Shown here one piece after another: positions 21,801 to 28,075 of a stretch of 64,000 bases of DNA. The DNA comes from Parus major (taxonomy: Eukaryota > Chordata > Aves > Passeriformes > Paridae). Numbering within the stretch: position 1 is the first letter of the stretch; the number at the start of each line of letters is the position of its first letter. Made by a program: the position numbers and the translations under genes. The stretch covers positions 36,162,733-36,226,732 of the forward strand of contig NC_031776.1 of NCBI RefSeq assembly GCF_001522545.3. The letters are read 5' to 3'. A model generated the notes under the pieces. The model saw only the letters and a program-made list of their open reading frames with translations. It did not search any database and had not been told where the DNA came from.

Positions 21801-24446
21801 GAAGGTGCAGCCAGATCGGCCTATTCTCCAAGGGAATAACCGACAGGATAAAGGGAAACAGAATCAGGTGGTGCCAGGGGAGGTTTTTGTGGGATTTCGG
21901 GGAAAATTTATTCCCCGTCCGCCATTTCCCGCCCGCGGCCGCGCGGTGGCGCCGCCCCGCGAAAATGGCGGCCGCGCTGAGGGGGCCGCCGGGGCCTCGG
22001 CCTCCCGCGCCTGCCCCGCTCAGAAATAACGATAAAAAACACTTTTAAAGACATTGCTGCAGGAACAGCACTTTCTGTCTGCGGGATGTGCTTCACCTGC
22101 ACAAAAAAAAAAAATGGGAAAATGCGGGGTTTATGTTGGAAAATCTCCTCCGAGTTTGGGAATTGCTTGGGGTCACTACTGCGGGAATGGAAAACACTTT
22201 GAAACCTATAAAATTTCTCGTTGAAATTTAAGCCCCTTTCTGAGAGCTCTTCCTCAAAGTTAATTCAAGTGACCAAGCTGTTCTTCCCAAGCTGTGGCAT
22301 ATTGGGCTGCTGTGAGGTGATTTCCATGCTGGACCCACCTTCAACACCACCTTCCACAAAACCTTCCTCAAACTTTCTACAAAACGTTCCTTAAACTTTC
22401 TACATAACCTCCCTCAAACTTTCTACAAAACCTCCCTCAAACTTTCTACAAAATCGTCCTCAAACTTTCAACAAATCCTTCCTCAAACTTTCAACAAATC
22501 CTTCCTCAAACTTTCTACAGAATCTTCCACAAAACCCTCAGCAAAATCTTCCACAAAGTTTTCCACAGACTTTCTACAAAACCTTCCACAAAACCTTCCA
22601 TAAACCCCCCTACAAAATCTTCCACAAACTTTATATAAAACCTTCCACAAAACCTCAAGTAACTTGGCAGCAAATGCTTGTATCAGTCACTGTGGATTTT
22701 TGCACATCCCAAGACAGCTACAACATCCAGTAATGGCTCATAATTCCAGAGAAAGATTAAAAAACATCATCTTAAAATCCTTTGCAATGCCTCAGCTGCT
22801 CAATATTCAATGATCTGTCCTCATTCAGAAGATGAATTTCTGATAGAACCTATAGGTTTAAAATTTTGGGTTGATACAGGGATTAAGAAAATTCTGGAAA
22901 GGCTTAAAATTCCTCTTTTATTTAGCATCTCACCACGAGTATCCCAAGGGAAGCTACTAAAGCAGTGTGTCTCAGCCCAAGGGATGTGGTTACAGTAAGG
23001 TGGTCATTGAAAATTAAAAACAAAGGATGAAATGGGGCTGTGTGAAAAGGAAGTCAAAAATACCATAACTCCTGCTGGAATAAGTAAACAATGAGAGCAA
23101 ATAAATATCCATTACAGAGAACACACAATGCACAGGAAACATGAAGTCGATTACAAGTAACATGGGAATAAGAAATTTAATGAATGGTTGGTGTTGTGGT
23201 AGCTGGGTAGTAAAATGTCTTTAAAATCGACTTTATGAGTGCTGACACCTATTTTGCAAAATGCATTTAACTGCTCTGACTAGCAAATCATTTGGCTTTA
23301 CTTCATTCATTATTTGAAGTACATAAAGCCGGCAGTGTCCTCACACCACCTGAAATCAACAGTTCACTGAACAAAGCATGGTGGCAATGGGTTGTTTGTA
23401 GGATGTTTACATTTATACTCTTGTTCTTTTCCTCAAACACTGAGTGACTTTTTACAAGACTTTGTGTATTTCATAACACAGAAGTTAATTTCAGAGTAGT
23501 GGCAATGCAACAAGTAATACCACGCTGTTAATTTTGTATACTTTCAGTAACAAAGTCCTTGTTCCGGTGGCTGCAGCTGTAGGTTGCCCAGCTCCTGGGG
23601 AATTTTTTTATTCAGTTTCCTGAGATTAAATAATTCAGCATCCACCTGTGAGTTTAAATACTGGCAAATTAATCCATGATGCACTTCCATGGACAAAGAA
23701 TCATGGAATCACAGAATGCCCTGGGTTGGAAGGGACCTTAAAGATCCTCTATTCCACCCCCTGCCATGGCAGGGACACCTTCCACTATCCCAGGCTGTTC
23801 CAACCTGGCCTTGGACACTTCCAGGGATCCAGGGGCAGCCTTGTGACACGTCCTCCCCACCTTCACAGGGAAGGATTTCTTCCTGATACCAAATTTTAAT
23901 CTCCCCTCTGTCAGTTTAAAGTCCTCCCCCTTGTGCTGTCACTTAAACCTGGCTCCATCTCTGTAACATCTCAGGCTAAATTGGTTTGTGGTCCCCTGGT
24001 GGCACAAAGCTGCTGCATTTCTGCAGAGGCAGGGCTAGAAAGGGGCTTCCAAAGTCATCTTCTCCAGCATGGATTGGGTGACAGAGGGCAAGCCAGGAGG
24101 GAAAAGAGCTGGCCCAGGGCATCTATAATTACACGGAGAGTAATCAGAAAACCTCGCACTGTGAGTGTGGGATGGTTCCAGTCCTTATTTAAACTGAGAA
24201 ACTATGACAGGAACCAGGAGACTTTGCTCCACTGAGAGCAACTGTTGTTGTTGTTGTTTTACTGATGAAATCATTTAATAGATATCTAATCATCCCTAAT
24301 CTTCAGAGACCAAACAGCAGCCTCTGCTCCTGAGCAGCATCTCAGTAAGGTGCTTAATGTATTCAGTCACAAGGCAGGAAACAAACATTTCCACACTCAC
24401 ATTTTCTTCTTACCTCCACAACTTCCTCATATTCTTCTTCCTCCAT
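733..24446 (-). CDS. NEB: Nebulin, 5' part of the gene (37 coding exons, 3'-truncated by the window)
   Basis: Nebulin lies along the actin thin filament of the skeletal-muscle sarcomere, each ~35-residue module contacting an actin subunit. Read on the minus strand, spliced exons give 1,809 codons without a stop: an acidic N-terminus (residues 1-96), single modules (97-591), then five seven-module super-repeats (592-1809). Most modules end in SD and the next begins xxYK, so the actin-binding SDxxYK motif straddles exon junctions. Each super-repeat has one WLKGIGW-type motif, known in the family as a tropomyosin/troponin contact. All exons are multiples of three, begin in phase 0 and have AG acceptors and GT donors. 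The N-terminal [11 protein letters not shown] and the [10 protein letters not shown] element match vertebrate nebulin. The 3' part (most super-repeats, the Ser-rich region and SH3 domain of the family) lies outside the window. The related NRAP, NEBL and LASP proteins have no such long super-repeat array. Confidence 0.97.
933..1037 (-). CDS. NEB: NEB exon 37: fifth super-repeat, module 6, residues 1739-1773
   Basis: A 35-residue module, [20 protein letters not shown]...KVNFSE. The usual YK is YI here (RSYISAW), so this copy lacks the lysine of the SDxxYK motif. Ends SE. Confidence 0.95.
1379..1582 (-). CDS. NEB: NEB exon 36: fifth super-repeat, modules 4-5, residues 1671-1738
   Basis: A 204-nt exon: [20 protein letters not shown] with the tropomyosin motif, second module [18 protein letters not shown], ending IMDQ. 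The body closely resembles exon 32, whereas the tail (DSMPMVLAK...) is distinct. Confidence 0.97.
1908..2219 (-). CDS. NEB: NEB exon 35: fifth super-repeat, modules 1-3, residues 1567-1670
   Basis: A 312-nt exon: [38 protein letters not shown], then [19 protein letters not shown], ending DLQSD. The [19 protein letters not shown] stretch is nearly unchanged from mammals. TAG acceptor. Confidence 0.97.
2566..2673 (-). CDS. NEB: NEB exon 34: fourth super-repeat, module 7, residues 1531-1566
   Basis: A 36-residue module, [20 protein letters not shown]...RDIASE, ending SE. CAG acceptor, GTGGGT donor. Confidence 0.96.
3007..3111 (-). CDS. NEB: NEB exon 33: fourth super-repeat, module 6, residues 1496-1530
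   Basis: A 35-residue module, [20 protein letters not shown]...LINTSD. Standard [11 protein letters not shown] signature and canonical SD end. Confidence 0.96.
3570..3773 (-). CDS. NEB: NEB exon 32: fourth super-repeat, modules 4-5, residues 1428-1495
   Basis: A 204-nt exon (68 codons, one fewer than exons 20, 24 and 28). [20 protein letters not shown] has a good tropomyosin motif. Ends AKNRSD. Its first 49 residues are nearly identical to exon 36. Confidence 0.97.
3968..4279 (-). CDS. NEB: NEB exon 31: fourth super-repeat, modules 1-3, residues 1324-1427
   Basis: A 312-nt exon: [20 protein letters not shown], then [19 protein letters not shown], then [19 protein letters not shown], ending ELQSD. 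The GHHIG and WTCLPDQ variants mark the later super-repeats. The upstream intron holds a CR1 fragment. Confidence 0.97.
4367..4507 (+). mobile_element. CR1 LINE 3'-end fragment with ATTCTATG tail
   Basis: GTGTCCAAGGCCAGGCTGGA, then CTCTTCCAACCCAAATCATT and a tail of TTCTATGATTCTATGA. In the NEB intron upstream of exon 31. Confidence 0.85.
5204..5311 (-). CDS. NEB: NEB exon 30: third super-repeat, module 7, residues 1288-1323
   Basis: A 36-residue module, [20 protein letters not shown]...RDIASD, with AMSVKAAK instead of the usual AIPIKAAK. The upstream intron (5312-6090) is unremarkable AT-rich sequence. Confidence 0.96.
6091..6195 (-). CDS. NEB: NEB exon 29: third super-repeat, module 6, residues 1253-1287
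   Basis: A 35-residue module, [20 protein letters not shown]...TNYSQ. TAG acceptor, GTAGAG donor. Ends SQ, as in the mammalian counterpart. Confidence 0.96.
6649..6855 (-). CDS. NEB: NEB exon 28: third super-repeat, modules 4-5, residues 1184-1252
   Basis: A 207-nt exon, [20 protein letters not shown], carrying the WLKGIGW-type motif as WFRGIGW. The second module begins [18 protein letters not shown] and the exon ends IMNK. Confidence 0.97.
7049..7360 (-). CDS. NEB: NEB exon 27: third super-repeat, modules 1-3, residues 1080-1183
   Basis: A 312-nt exon: [20 protein letters not shown], then [19 protein letters not shown], then [19 protein letters not shown], ending QIQSD. Confidence 0.97.
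7424..7556 (+). mobile_element. CR1 LINE 3'-end fragment in a very short NEB intron
   Basis: Contains AGAAGCTGTGGCTGCCCCTG, GATCCCTGGAAGTGCCCAGG and TTGGAGCACCCTGGGATAGA. It occupies most of the 207-nt intron between exons 26 and 27, ending about 12 nt from the exon 26 donor. The final tail is absent. Confidence 0.8.
7568..7675 (-). CDS. NEB: NEB exon 26: second super-repeat, module 7, residues 1044-1079
   Basis: A 36-residue module, [20 protein letters not shown]...RDIASD. The downstream 207-nt intron is largely filled by a CR1 fragment ending about 12 nt from this exon's donor. Confidence 0.97.
8273..8377 (-). CDS. NEB: NEB exon 25: second super-repeat, module 6, residues 1009-1043
   Basis: A 35-residue module, [20 protein letters not shown]...[16 protein letters not shown] replaces the commoner [10 protein letters not shown]. 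Ends SE. Confidence 0.96.
8670..8876 (-). CDS. NEB: NEB exon 24: second super-repeat, modules 4-5, residues 940-1008
   Basis: A 207-nt exon. The WLKGIGW-type motif is TMKGVGW here (in [16 protein letters not shown]), a weaker match. The second module is [18 protein letters not shown]...IMDE. Confidence 0.96.
9270..9581 (-). CDS. NEB: NEB exon 23: second super-repeat, modules 1-3, residues 836-939
   Basis: A 312-nt exon: [20 protein letters not shown], then [19 protein letters not shown], then [19 protein letters not shown], ending QLQSD. CAG acceptor, GTAAGT donor. Confidence 0.97.
9736..9843 (-). CDS. NEB: NEB exon 22: first super-repeat, module 7, residues 800-835
   Basis: A 36-residue module, [20 protein letters not shown]...RDIASD. 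The [21 protein letters not shown] signature closes the super-repeat. TAG acceptor. Confidence 0.96.
9999..10103 (-). CDS. NEB: NEB exon 21: first super-repeat, module 6, residues 765-799
   Basis: A 35-residue module, [20 protein letters not shown]...QMTMSD. The [11 protein letters not shown] signature marks module 6 of each super-repeat. Confidence 0.96.
10787..10993 (-). CDS. NEB: NEB exon 20: first super-repeat, modules 4-5, residues 696-764
   Basis: A 207-nt exon, 69 codons. [16 protein letters not shown] carries the WLKGIGW-type tropomyosin/troponin contact; the second module begins [14 protein letters not shown]. Ends MNK rather than SD. Confidence 0.96.
11478..11789 (-). CDS. NEB: NEB exon 19: first super-repeat, modules 1-3, residues 592-695
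   Basis: A 312-nt exon with three modules: [20 protein letters not shown], then [19 protein letters not shown], then [19 protein letters not shown], ending QLQSD. Opens the first of five complete super-repeats in the window. TAG acceptor, GTATGT donor. Confidence 0.96.
12303..12410 (-). CDS. NEB: NEB exon 18: nebulin module, residues 556-591
   Basis: A 36-residue module, [20 protein letters not shown]...RNIASD. It closes the single-module region and resembles the last module of a super-repeat (GYDL-PDAIPI-AAKASR-IASD). AAG acceptor and GTAAGT donor. Confidence 0.94.
12960..13064 (-). CDS. NEB: NEB exon 17: nebulin module, residues 521-555
   Basis: A 35-residue module, [20 protein letters not shown]...NAYNISD. 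As I recall mammalian nebulin, the [19 protein letters not shown] type lies between early super-repeats, not directly after the exon 16 module, suggesting a deletion in this lineage. Confidence 0.93.
13285..13383 (-). CDS. NEB: NEB exon 16: nebulin module, residues 488-520
   Basis: A short 33-residue module, [20 protein letters not shown]...SKQLSD. Matches the HTYK-HPD-TKFT module of mammals. It is the last module before the point where the mammalian and avian orders seem to part. Confidence 0.94.
13772..13876 (-). CDS. NEB: NEB exon 15: nebulin module, residues 453-487
   Basis: A 35-residue module, [20 protein letters not shown]...LEQCKD. The [19 protein letters not shown] stretch is essentially invariant. 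Ends KD instead of SD. Confidence 0.95.
13971..14078 (-). CDS. NEB: NEB exon 14: nebulin module, residues 417-452
   Basis: A 36-residue module, [20 protein letters not shown]...EAMKSD. The ILGHY-GSFEDP and HCMKV elements match mammals. The intron to exon 13 is only 82 nt. Confidence 0.95.
14161..14262 (-). CDS. NEB: NEB exon 13: nebulin module, residues 383-416
   Basis: A 34-residue module, [20 protein letters not shown]...KNFSD, with the NYCETPKF signature of this module in vertebrate nebulin. TAG acceptor and GTAGG donor. Confidence 0.94.
14890..15006 (-). CDS. NEB: NEB exon 12: nebulin module, residues 344-382
   Basis: A 39-residue module, the longest single module here: [20 protein letters not shown]...NILSD. 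AAG acceptor, GTGAGT donor. A CR1 fragment lies in the preceding intron (15085-15252). Confidence 0.93.
15085..15252 (+). mobile_element. CR1 LINE 3'-end fragment
   Basis: Contains AGCAGCTGTGGCTGCCCTCT, GTCCAAGGCCAGGCTGGATG, GGTGTCCCTGCCATGGCAGG and AACCATTCTGTGATAGTGTG at the 3' end. In the NEB intron between exons 11 and 12. Confidence 0.88.
15454..15561 (-). CDS. NEB: NEB exon 11: nebulin module, residues 308-343
   Basis: Single 36-residue module, [20 protein letters not shown]...DNVSK. The opening 20 residues are almost unchanged from mammals. Ends SK. Confidence 0.95.
15718..15822 (-). CDS. NEB: NEB exon 10: nebulin module, residues 273-307
   Basis: Single 35-residue module, [20 protein letters not shown]...NAENLSM. 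The [12 protein letters not shown] core is characteristic of this position. It ends SM, so the following junction lacks the SD half of the actin motif. The preceding intron (15823-16880, ~1.06 kb) is plain AT-rich sequence. Confidence 0.93.
16881..16985 (-). CDS. NEB: NEB exon 9: nebulin module, residues 238-272
   Basis: Single 35-residue module, [20 protein letters not shown]...TRQLSD. Bounded by CAG acceptor and GTGAGT donor. Confidence 0.93.
17615..17719 (-). CDS. NEB: NEB exon 8: nebulin module, residues 203-237
   Basis: Single 35-residue module, [20 protein letters not shown]...KTLSD. The [18 protein letters not shown] segment matches mammalian nebulin. Ends with canonical SD. Confidence 0.95.
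17822..17926 (-). CDS. NEB: NEB exon 7: nebulin module, residues 168-202
   Basis: Single 35-residue module, [20 protein letters not shown]...MFSK, with the YK and central PPDAPE typical of the family. Phase 0; donor GTAAGA. The intron to exon 8 is only 102 nt, among the shortest in the gene. Confidence 0.95.
18230..18334 (-). CDS. NEB: NEB exon 6: nebulin module, residues 133-167
   Basis: Single 35-residue module, VKYRMAGE...[17 protein letters not shown]...VSK. The [20 protein letters not shown] stretch is near-invariant in nebulins. Ends SK instead of SD. Confidence 0.95.
18471..18578 (-). CDS. NEB: NEB exon 5: nebulin module, residues 97-132
   Basis: Single 36-residue module starting [17 protein letters not shown] and ending QDQLSE, closely matching the first module of vertebrate nebulin. 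Phase 0, CAG acceptor, GTGGG donor. It ends SE rather than the usual SD. Confidence 0.95.
18942..19151 (-). CDS. NEB: NEB exon 4: Thr-rich linker and first conserved element, residues 27-96
   Basis: Seventy codons: a low-complexity Thr/Glu/Ser stretch ([16 protein letters not shown]), a basic RKKTIRTK patch, then [20 protein letters not shown], which is highly conserved in nebulin, ending in FSE. The 5' half of the exon and its acceptor lie in a ~157-nt block present in three tandem copies (19060-19545), so additional acceptors exist at about 19310 and 19467. The copy used here joins exon 3 in phase. Confidence 0.9.
19060..19545 (-). repeat. Three tandem copies (~157 nt) of the NEB exon 4 acceptor and 5' half
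   Basis: Acceptor-containing blocks at 19152, 19310 and 19467 share the Thr-rich coding stretch ([17 protein letters not shown]) and the flanking intron sequence. The copy nearest the donor belongs to exon 4. The other two keep recognisable reading frames and AG acceptors but carry small indels, and I see no clear donor. Reading from the middle copy into the exon 4 copy shifts frame. Confidence 0.85.
20447..20491 (-). CDS. NEB: NEB exon 3: acidic N-terminal micro-exon, residues 12-26
   Basis: Forty-five nucleotides between an AAG acceptor and a GTAAAG donor encode [15 protein letters not shown]. It corresponds to the YYTEEV-type segment of mammalian nebulin, directly after the start exon. 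It is too short to be found by ORF length; placement rests on homology, phase and splice sites. Confidence 0.85.
20985..21260 (-). mobile_element. Decayed CR1 LINE fragment, reverse-transcriptase region
   Basis: Minus-strand translation gives [20 protein letters not shown] (about 21240-21180), then [10 protein letters not shown], then [18 protein letters not shown] (about 21070-21010). This is the order of the CR1 ORF2 segments KKG-KEDPGNYRPVSLT, ILKH-ED-KV and LTNL-AFYDEVT-LVDKG. In-frame stops and substitutions show it is dead. Confidence 0.7.
21700..21913 (+). mobile_element. CR1 LINE 3'-region fragment, broken at its 3' end
   Basis: Contains the CR1 landmarks CGGCTGAGGGAGCTGGG, AGCCTGGAGAAAAGGAGGCT and GTGCCAGGGGAGG. 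The match stops near 21913, where unrelated GC-rich sequence begins, and the expected remaining ~250 nt to the tail are absent. Confidence 0.75.
21914..22022. promoter_or_regulatory. Small CpG-rich island with two YY1-like sites
   Basis: About 110 nt very rich in CpG in otherwise AT-rich intron. It contains AAAATGGCGGC at 21962-21972 and an inverted GGAAATGGCGG near 21918-21928, both close to the YY1 consensus found near vertebrate transcription starts. A 27-codon plus-strand frame begins at the ATG ([10 protein letters not shown]), with no support as a protein. Function unknown. Confidence 0.4.
22352..22655 (+). repeat. Minisatellite, ~23-bp unit
   Basis: Around a dozen imperfect copies of CCTCAAACTTTCTACAAAA, with variants (TTCAACAAAT, TTCCACAAAA) degenerating toward both ends. 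Strongly strand-asymmetric: almost no G on the plus strand. Confidence 0.85.
23698..23945 (-). mobile_element. CR1 LINE 3'-end fragment
   Basis: Starts with the inverted tail region (AATCATGGAATCACAGAAT), then TTGGAAGGGACCTTAAAGAT, CCATGGCAGGGACACCTTCC and TTCCAGGGATCCAGGGGCAG, and runs on to the GATTTCTTCCTGATACC part of the CR1 3' UTR. Confidence 0.85.
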
Positions 24447-24477
24447 TCTGAGGGTTTGCTTCTGTCTTTCCTCAACT
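24414..24477 (-). CDS. NEB: NEB exon 2: leader end, start codon and residues 1-11
   Basis: The ATG is at 24446-24444 and encodes [11 protein letters not shown] before a GTAAGAAG donor at 24413. Vertebrate nebulins start with a nearly identical acidic peptide that is also split after EEVVE, which decides the start. The acceptor CAG at 24478-24480 is reasonable, so 24447-24477 would be 5' UTR. Confidence 0.85.
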
Positions 24478-25789
24478 CTGGTCACGCAGCAGGTGAAAAT
24501 GTGAATAAACAGTATTAGCCCATGACTGAAAGTACCATGAGAAGGTACAAGTCAAGCTCATAAAACACTTGGGGTCGTGGTTAGTAACTAGCCAGACCCT
24601 AAATAAAGCTGGGATTGGGCATTACTTGGACTGTTTTGGAAAACCATTGGATTAAGTTTCAAACATACTGATGTAAATGACAATTTTGGACAAATACCTC
24701 ATTCCAGTTATAACACCAACACTGGAACCAATGAAAATAAAATAAAAGAGATAAATAAAATAAAAGAGAAAATAAAAAAGAGATCTCTTGAAACATGAGG
24801 TGATATTTTCATTACAATTGAATTATTTGAAGCATTTTTTTTCCTCTGTGACTATTCTATGCTATTCCATTATATCATTCAAGCTCACATTTGAATGGGA
24901 GATTTATATTCTACTATATTCATTCATAAATAAGAGCATAATGTAGAAAAATATTGTAAATATTTTTTTAAGTGACCTTAGGTTAATGAGGCAATTTCTG
25001 TCTTCCCAGCATCAGCCTACAGAGATGCTCTGGGGTTGTTTTTTTAATCTCTTGTGGGTTTTTTTCTCTCTCTTCCTTCAGACCTGGAAAAGATGAAAAT
25101 CCATAGAGTTGGCTGAAGTACAAAGCACAGATTAGTGTCAGAACCTTTGAACGAATTAATTAACACACTGATTTTGCTGTGAGGCAAAGCTACAATTTTC
25201 CACCAGAGTCTGCAGCCCTGTTTCTAATGTTGGGAGGGGATGAGGCTTTGGAACAGCTGCTCCTGAGTCCAGGGATATTTGCCGTGTAAGCTAATCCTGC
25301 CAACTGATGGGGTGGTTGGGTTGAGCTGGCTAAACTGCAATTCCTTCTGAGGCAAGGGAAGTCAAGTCATGCAGGTTAAATATAGGAACACAGAATACTG
25401 GCCCTTTTTAGTCCCAGTGGGCTGAGAAAAATGGCCAAAAAATGAATTAGAATATGCGTGTTGTTAACTATTAAAAGAAATTAAGAATGACTCAAATAAT
25501 GAGTAACGAGTCACATGGAACAGTAGGCCGAGGTGTATGAATAAACTCAAGAAGTGGGGTTTGCATATAAACATTGTCTCTTCAACCTGTCACTGTTACA
25601 ACACTTCAGCCACACTTCCAAACCCCATTCCAGGTCTTTTCCTCCTCCTCCAATCCACAGCCAGTTATTCAGACAGAAAACCTCACTTCCATGGGCAAAG
25701 CACAACAAGTATTCCCAAAAAACTACAGAATGGGGAAACAGCTCAAGATCCTCTTCTAAGGAAAAGAAGTGCATTTAAAATGTTCTTAC

Positions 25790-25912
25790 CAGTGACATCC
25801 AGTAAATATCCTTTGGAGCAAAGGCTCTCCAGTCTTCCCTCCTGAGCAGCACTGGGCGAGAGCGAAGGGTTCAGCGGCTCCCGGTGACGCCTGTGGCCCA
25901 CACAGCCAATCT
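25790..25912 (-). other. NEB: Predicted NEB exon 1 (5' UTR); start approximate
   Basis: The low end is a strong donor (CACTG|GTAAGAA on the minus strand). The high end is set about 28 nt downstream of the TATA box at 25940-25947 and is therefore approximate. The segment has no long reading frame in phase with NEB, as expected for a non-coding leader exon. It would splice across a ~1.3 kb intron to the acceptor at 24478-24480. Confidence 0.45.
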
Positions 25913-25939
25913 GCTTCCAGCCCGCTCGAGTTTCAGCCC

Positions 25940-25947
25940 TAAATATA
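25940..25947 (-). promoter_or_regulatory. NEB: Candidate NEB core promoter: TATA box
   Basis: The minus strand reads TATATTTAGGG here, 150 nt upstream of an excellent splice donor (at 25789) and about 1.5 kb upstream of the NEB start codon. An E-box CAGGTG (25969-25974), the class bound by myogenic bHLH factors, sits about 20 nt further upstream. A MEF2-like TTAATTTTAG lies at 26265-26274. The TATA and E-box are seen; their use as the NEB promoter is inferred from position and the muscle-specific role of the gene. Confidence 0.5.
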
Positions 25948-27639
25948 CTCGGTGACCCCGAGGGAGGCCACCTGTTCTCAGCAGCATCAGAAAGGGAGCT
26001 GGGCACCTCCGTGCTCCTCAGGAAACCCAAAACACAGCAGAGCTTGGCTGGAGCTCGCCAGGGCTCGGTGAGGTGGAGCCCCAGAAAAACCCAAGGCAGT
26101 GCTCCCATGGAAAAATGCAATTATCAGAGTGGATAATAACACTGAATTTCAATTGATGGAGGCAATTTCATTCCTATAATGTGCCTGAATAAACACCATC
26201 CAAATTAAAGAATCTCTGAACTTGAGGAGTCCACACTGCAAACTAAATTTTAGAATAAACATCTTTAATTTTAGCCCGTAAGTACACCTGAAGTGCTTTT
26301 CCACCTTGATGCAAATTGTGCGACAATATTTTTATCGCTTAAGACATGTTATCGCTTAAGGAACGTGTGAAAAGCGCCTGTTTGCAAGGAAGGGACCCAA
26401 CAAAGAGCCAACATCCCTGGTGAAGGAAGTCCAAGCAGAGTTGATAAACAGATTAAGTGACAGGGGAGCAACCCTGGTATTTTGGAAGGTCAGGAACGCC
26501 GTGATGCATGGAGCAGAATCAGGGTGATGATAACAGACCTGACTTCTTAGGGGATCACTCAACCGACAAACAGAGTTGACTTTGGTTGTTCAAGGAGGTG
26601 CATTCAAAAGCCAATATCAACAATGGTCCCTTTCCATGTGCTAGATCACACAATTCAGTAAATGACTGTCAGGAGCCCTTGGGAGACATCTTTTTCCTTA
26701 ACTCTTTCCACAAGTTCATATTTATATCCAGATGAAATATCATATCTCATTCACTTCTGCCAAGTATTTTAGACTCTGCCCAGAGCTGCAGACCCCTCCC
26801 TGTCTCCTCTGGCCACGCCATTTTCAATTACTCTGCATTTTGCTTCACTAGGCAATCCTTCCTTCCCCTTTTCATCTGATTTCTGTTCATTTAACTTTCT
26901 TAAGGTCTTTTGAAATTGTCCAGGAATCACCACAGCGTGTTGGTGGAGTCTCTGGAGAGGAACATCAGCGTAACCTGCTGCTCTCTGATCCTGCTCCTCC
27001 GTGTGTGCCTTCCAGAAATAACTCACCTTTTCCTCCCCAGTGCTGCTTCTCACTAGATTGGATGCAAAACGTGACATCTTCATTATCACCAGCAAACCTT
27101 AATGGAGTGAAGGGCCAGCTTTCCTTACCAAACATGTAATTCATTATTGTTATTCCAGCTCAATCCTGGGAGTTCCTGCAAAAAATTTCTCCCTCAGTGA
27201 TACTCTGCAAGCCCTGTGTTCTGGAACATCACCTTCAGACCATTTTACACTGCTGATATCTTGTTTAAAGACACCAAACAAGGCTAAAATTACATGCAGG
27301 ATGCCAGCAGCACTTTTTGTGCCACTGAAATGCAGCTGTCTTTAGTGTGAAATGTGGCAGATCTTCAGCAGCACAGCTCAGGCTGGAAAAAAGCATGGAA
27401 TAACCCATGGGGGTTACAGAAAGGAGCTAGGAATGAAAACATTAGTGGTGAAATGAAAAGTTAGGCTGAACATAAGGTTTTGTTCTGGTATCAGAGCATG
27501 AAGAGGGGGAGGGGGGTGCTCTGGGGTCACTTGAGAAAATATTTCAGTTCCTGCATTTTGCTGCTTTGCTCCTTCAGCTCCAAACCTCAAGGAACAGCTC
27601 TGACAAAACTATTGCCATGGCATGGGCAAGGAGAATCCC

Positions 27640-27805
27640 AGGATCACTGAGGCTGGAGAAGTTCTCCCAGCCCATGGAGTCCCAGCTGTGCCCAATGGCC
27701 ACCTTGTCCCCAGCCCAGAGCCCTGAGTGCCACCTCCAGGAATTCCTTGGACACCTCCAGGGATGGGGATTCCAAACTTCCCTGTTCCAAACGTGTATGA
27801 GGTAA
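27640..27805 (-). mobile_element. Divergent CR1 LINE fragment
   Basis: AATCCCAGGATCACTGAGGC followed by CACCTCCAGGGATGGGGATT and TTCCCTGTTCCAA match the inverted 3' region of another CR1 subfamily. Confidence 0.6.
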
Positions 27806-27897
27806 AGGGAATACTTACGGTTAATATTCCTTTTTTCTTTTAAATTGCTTTGTTATGTAAATTTATGTCTGACTCTGATTTCTGATGGAATATTCAC

Positions 27898-28075
27898 AAA
27901 ACCATAGAATCATTAAGTGTGCCAAAGACCTCCAAGATCATCAAATCCAGCTTTTAACTTTGTTGTGAGAATATGAACTTGACTTTCTGGGGGACAAATG
28001 TTTCAAAAGCATTAACTGTGCCCTAGGTGGAGCCTGGCAGCTCTGCCCCAGGTTAACACCCCAGGCCAGATTTAT
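27898..28075 (-). mobile_element. CR1 LINE 3'-end fragment
   Basis: AAACCATAGAATCATTAAGT, then CAAAGACCTCCAAGATCATC and AAATCCAGC is the inverted CR1 3' end. The right boundary is uncertain. Confidence 0.65.

Larger units (their letters stand above)
20492..24413 (-). other. NEB: Largest NEB intron in the window (3.9 kb)
   Basis: Lies between the start-codon exon and exon 3. It contains a decayed CR1 reverse-transcriptase piece, a CR1 3'-end piece, a small CpG-rich island, a 23-bp minisatellite and a minus-orientation CR1 fragment, each listed separately. The rest is AT-rich with no supported gene. Confidence 0.8.

Noticed and set aside
21496..22029. 177-codon plus-strand frame in a NEB intron
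   Set aside because: Composed of CR1 3' sequence joined to the CpG island; no domain and no splice or homology support.
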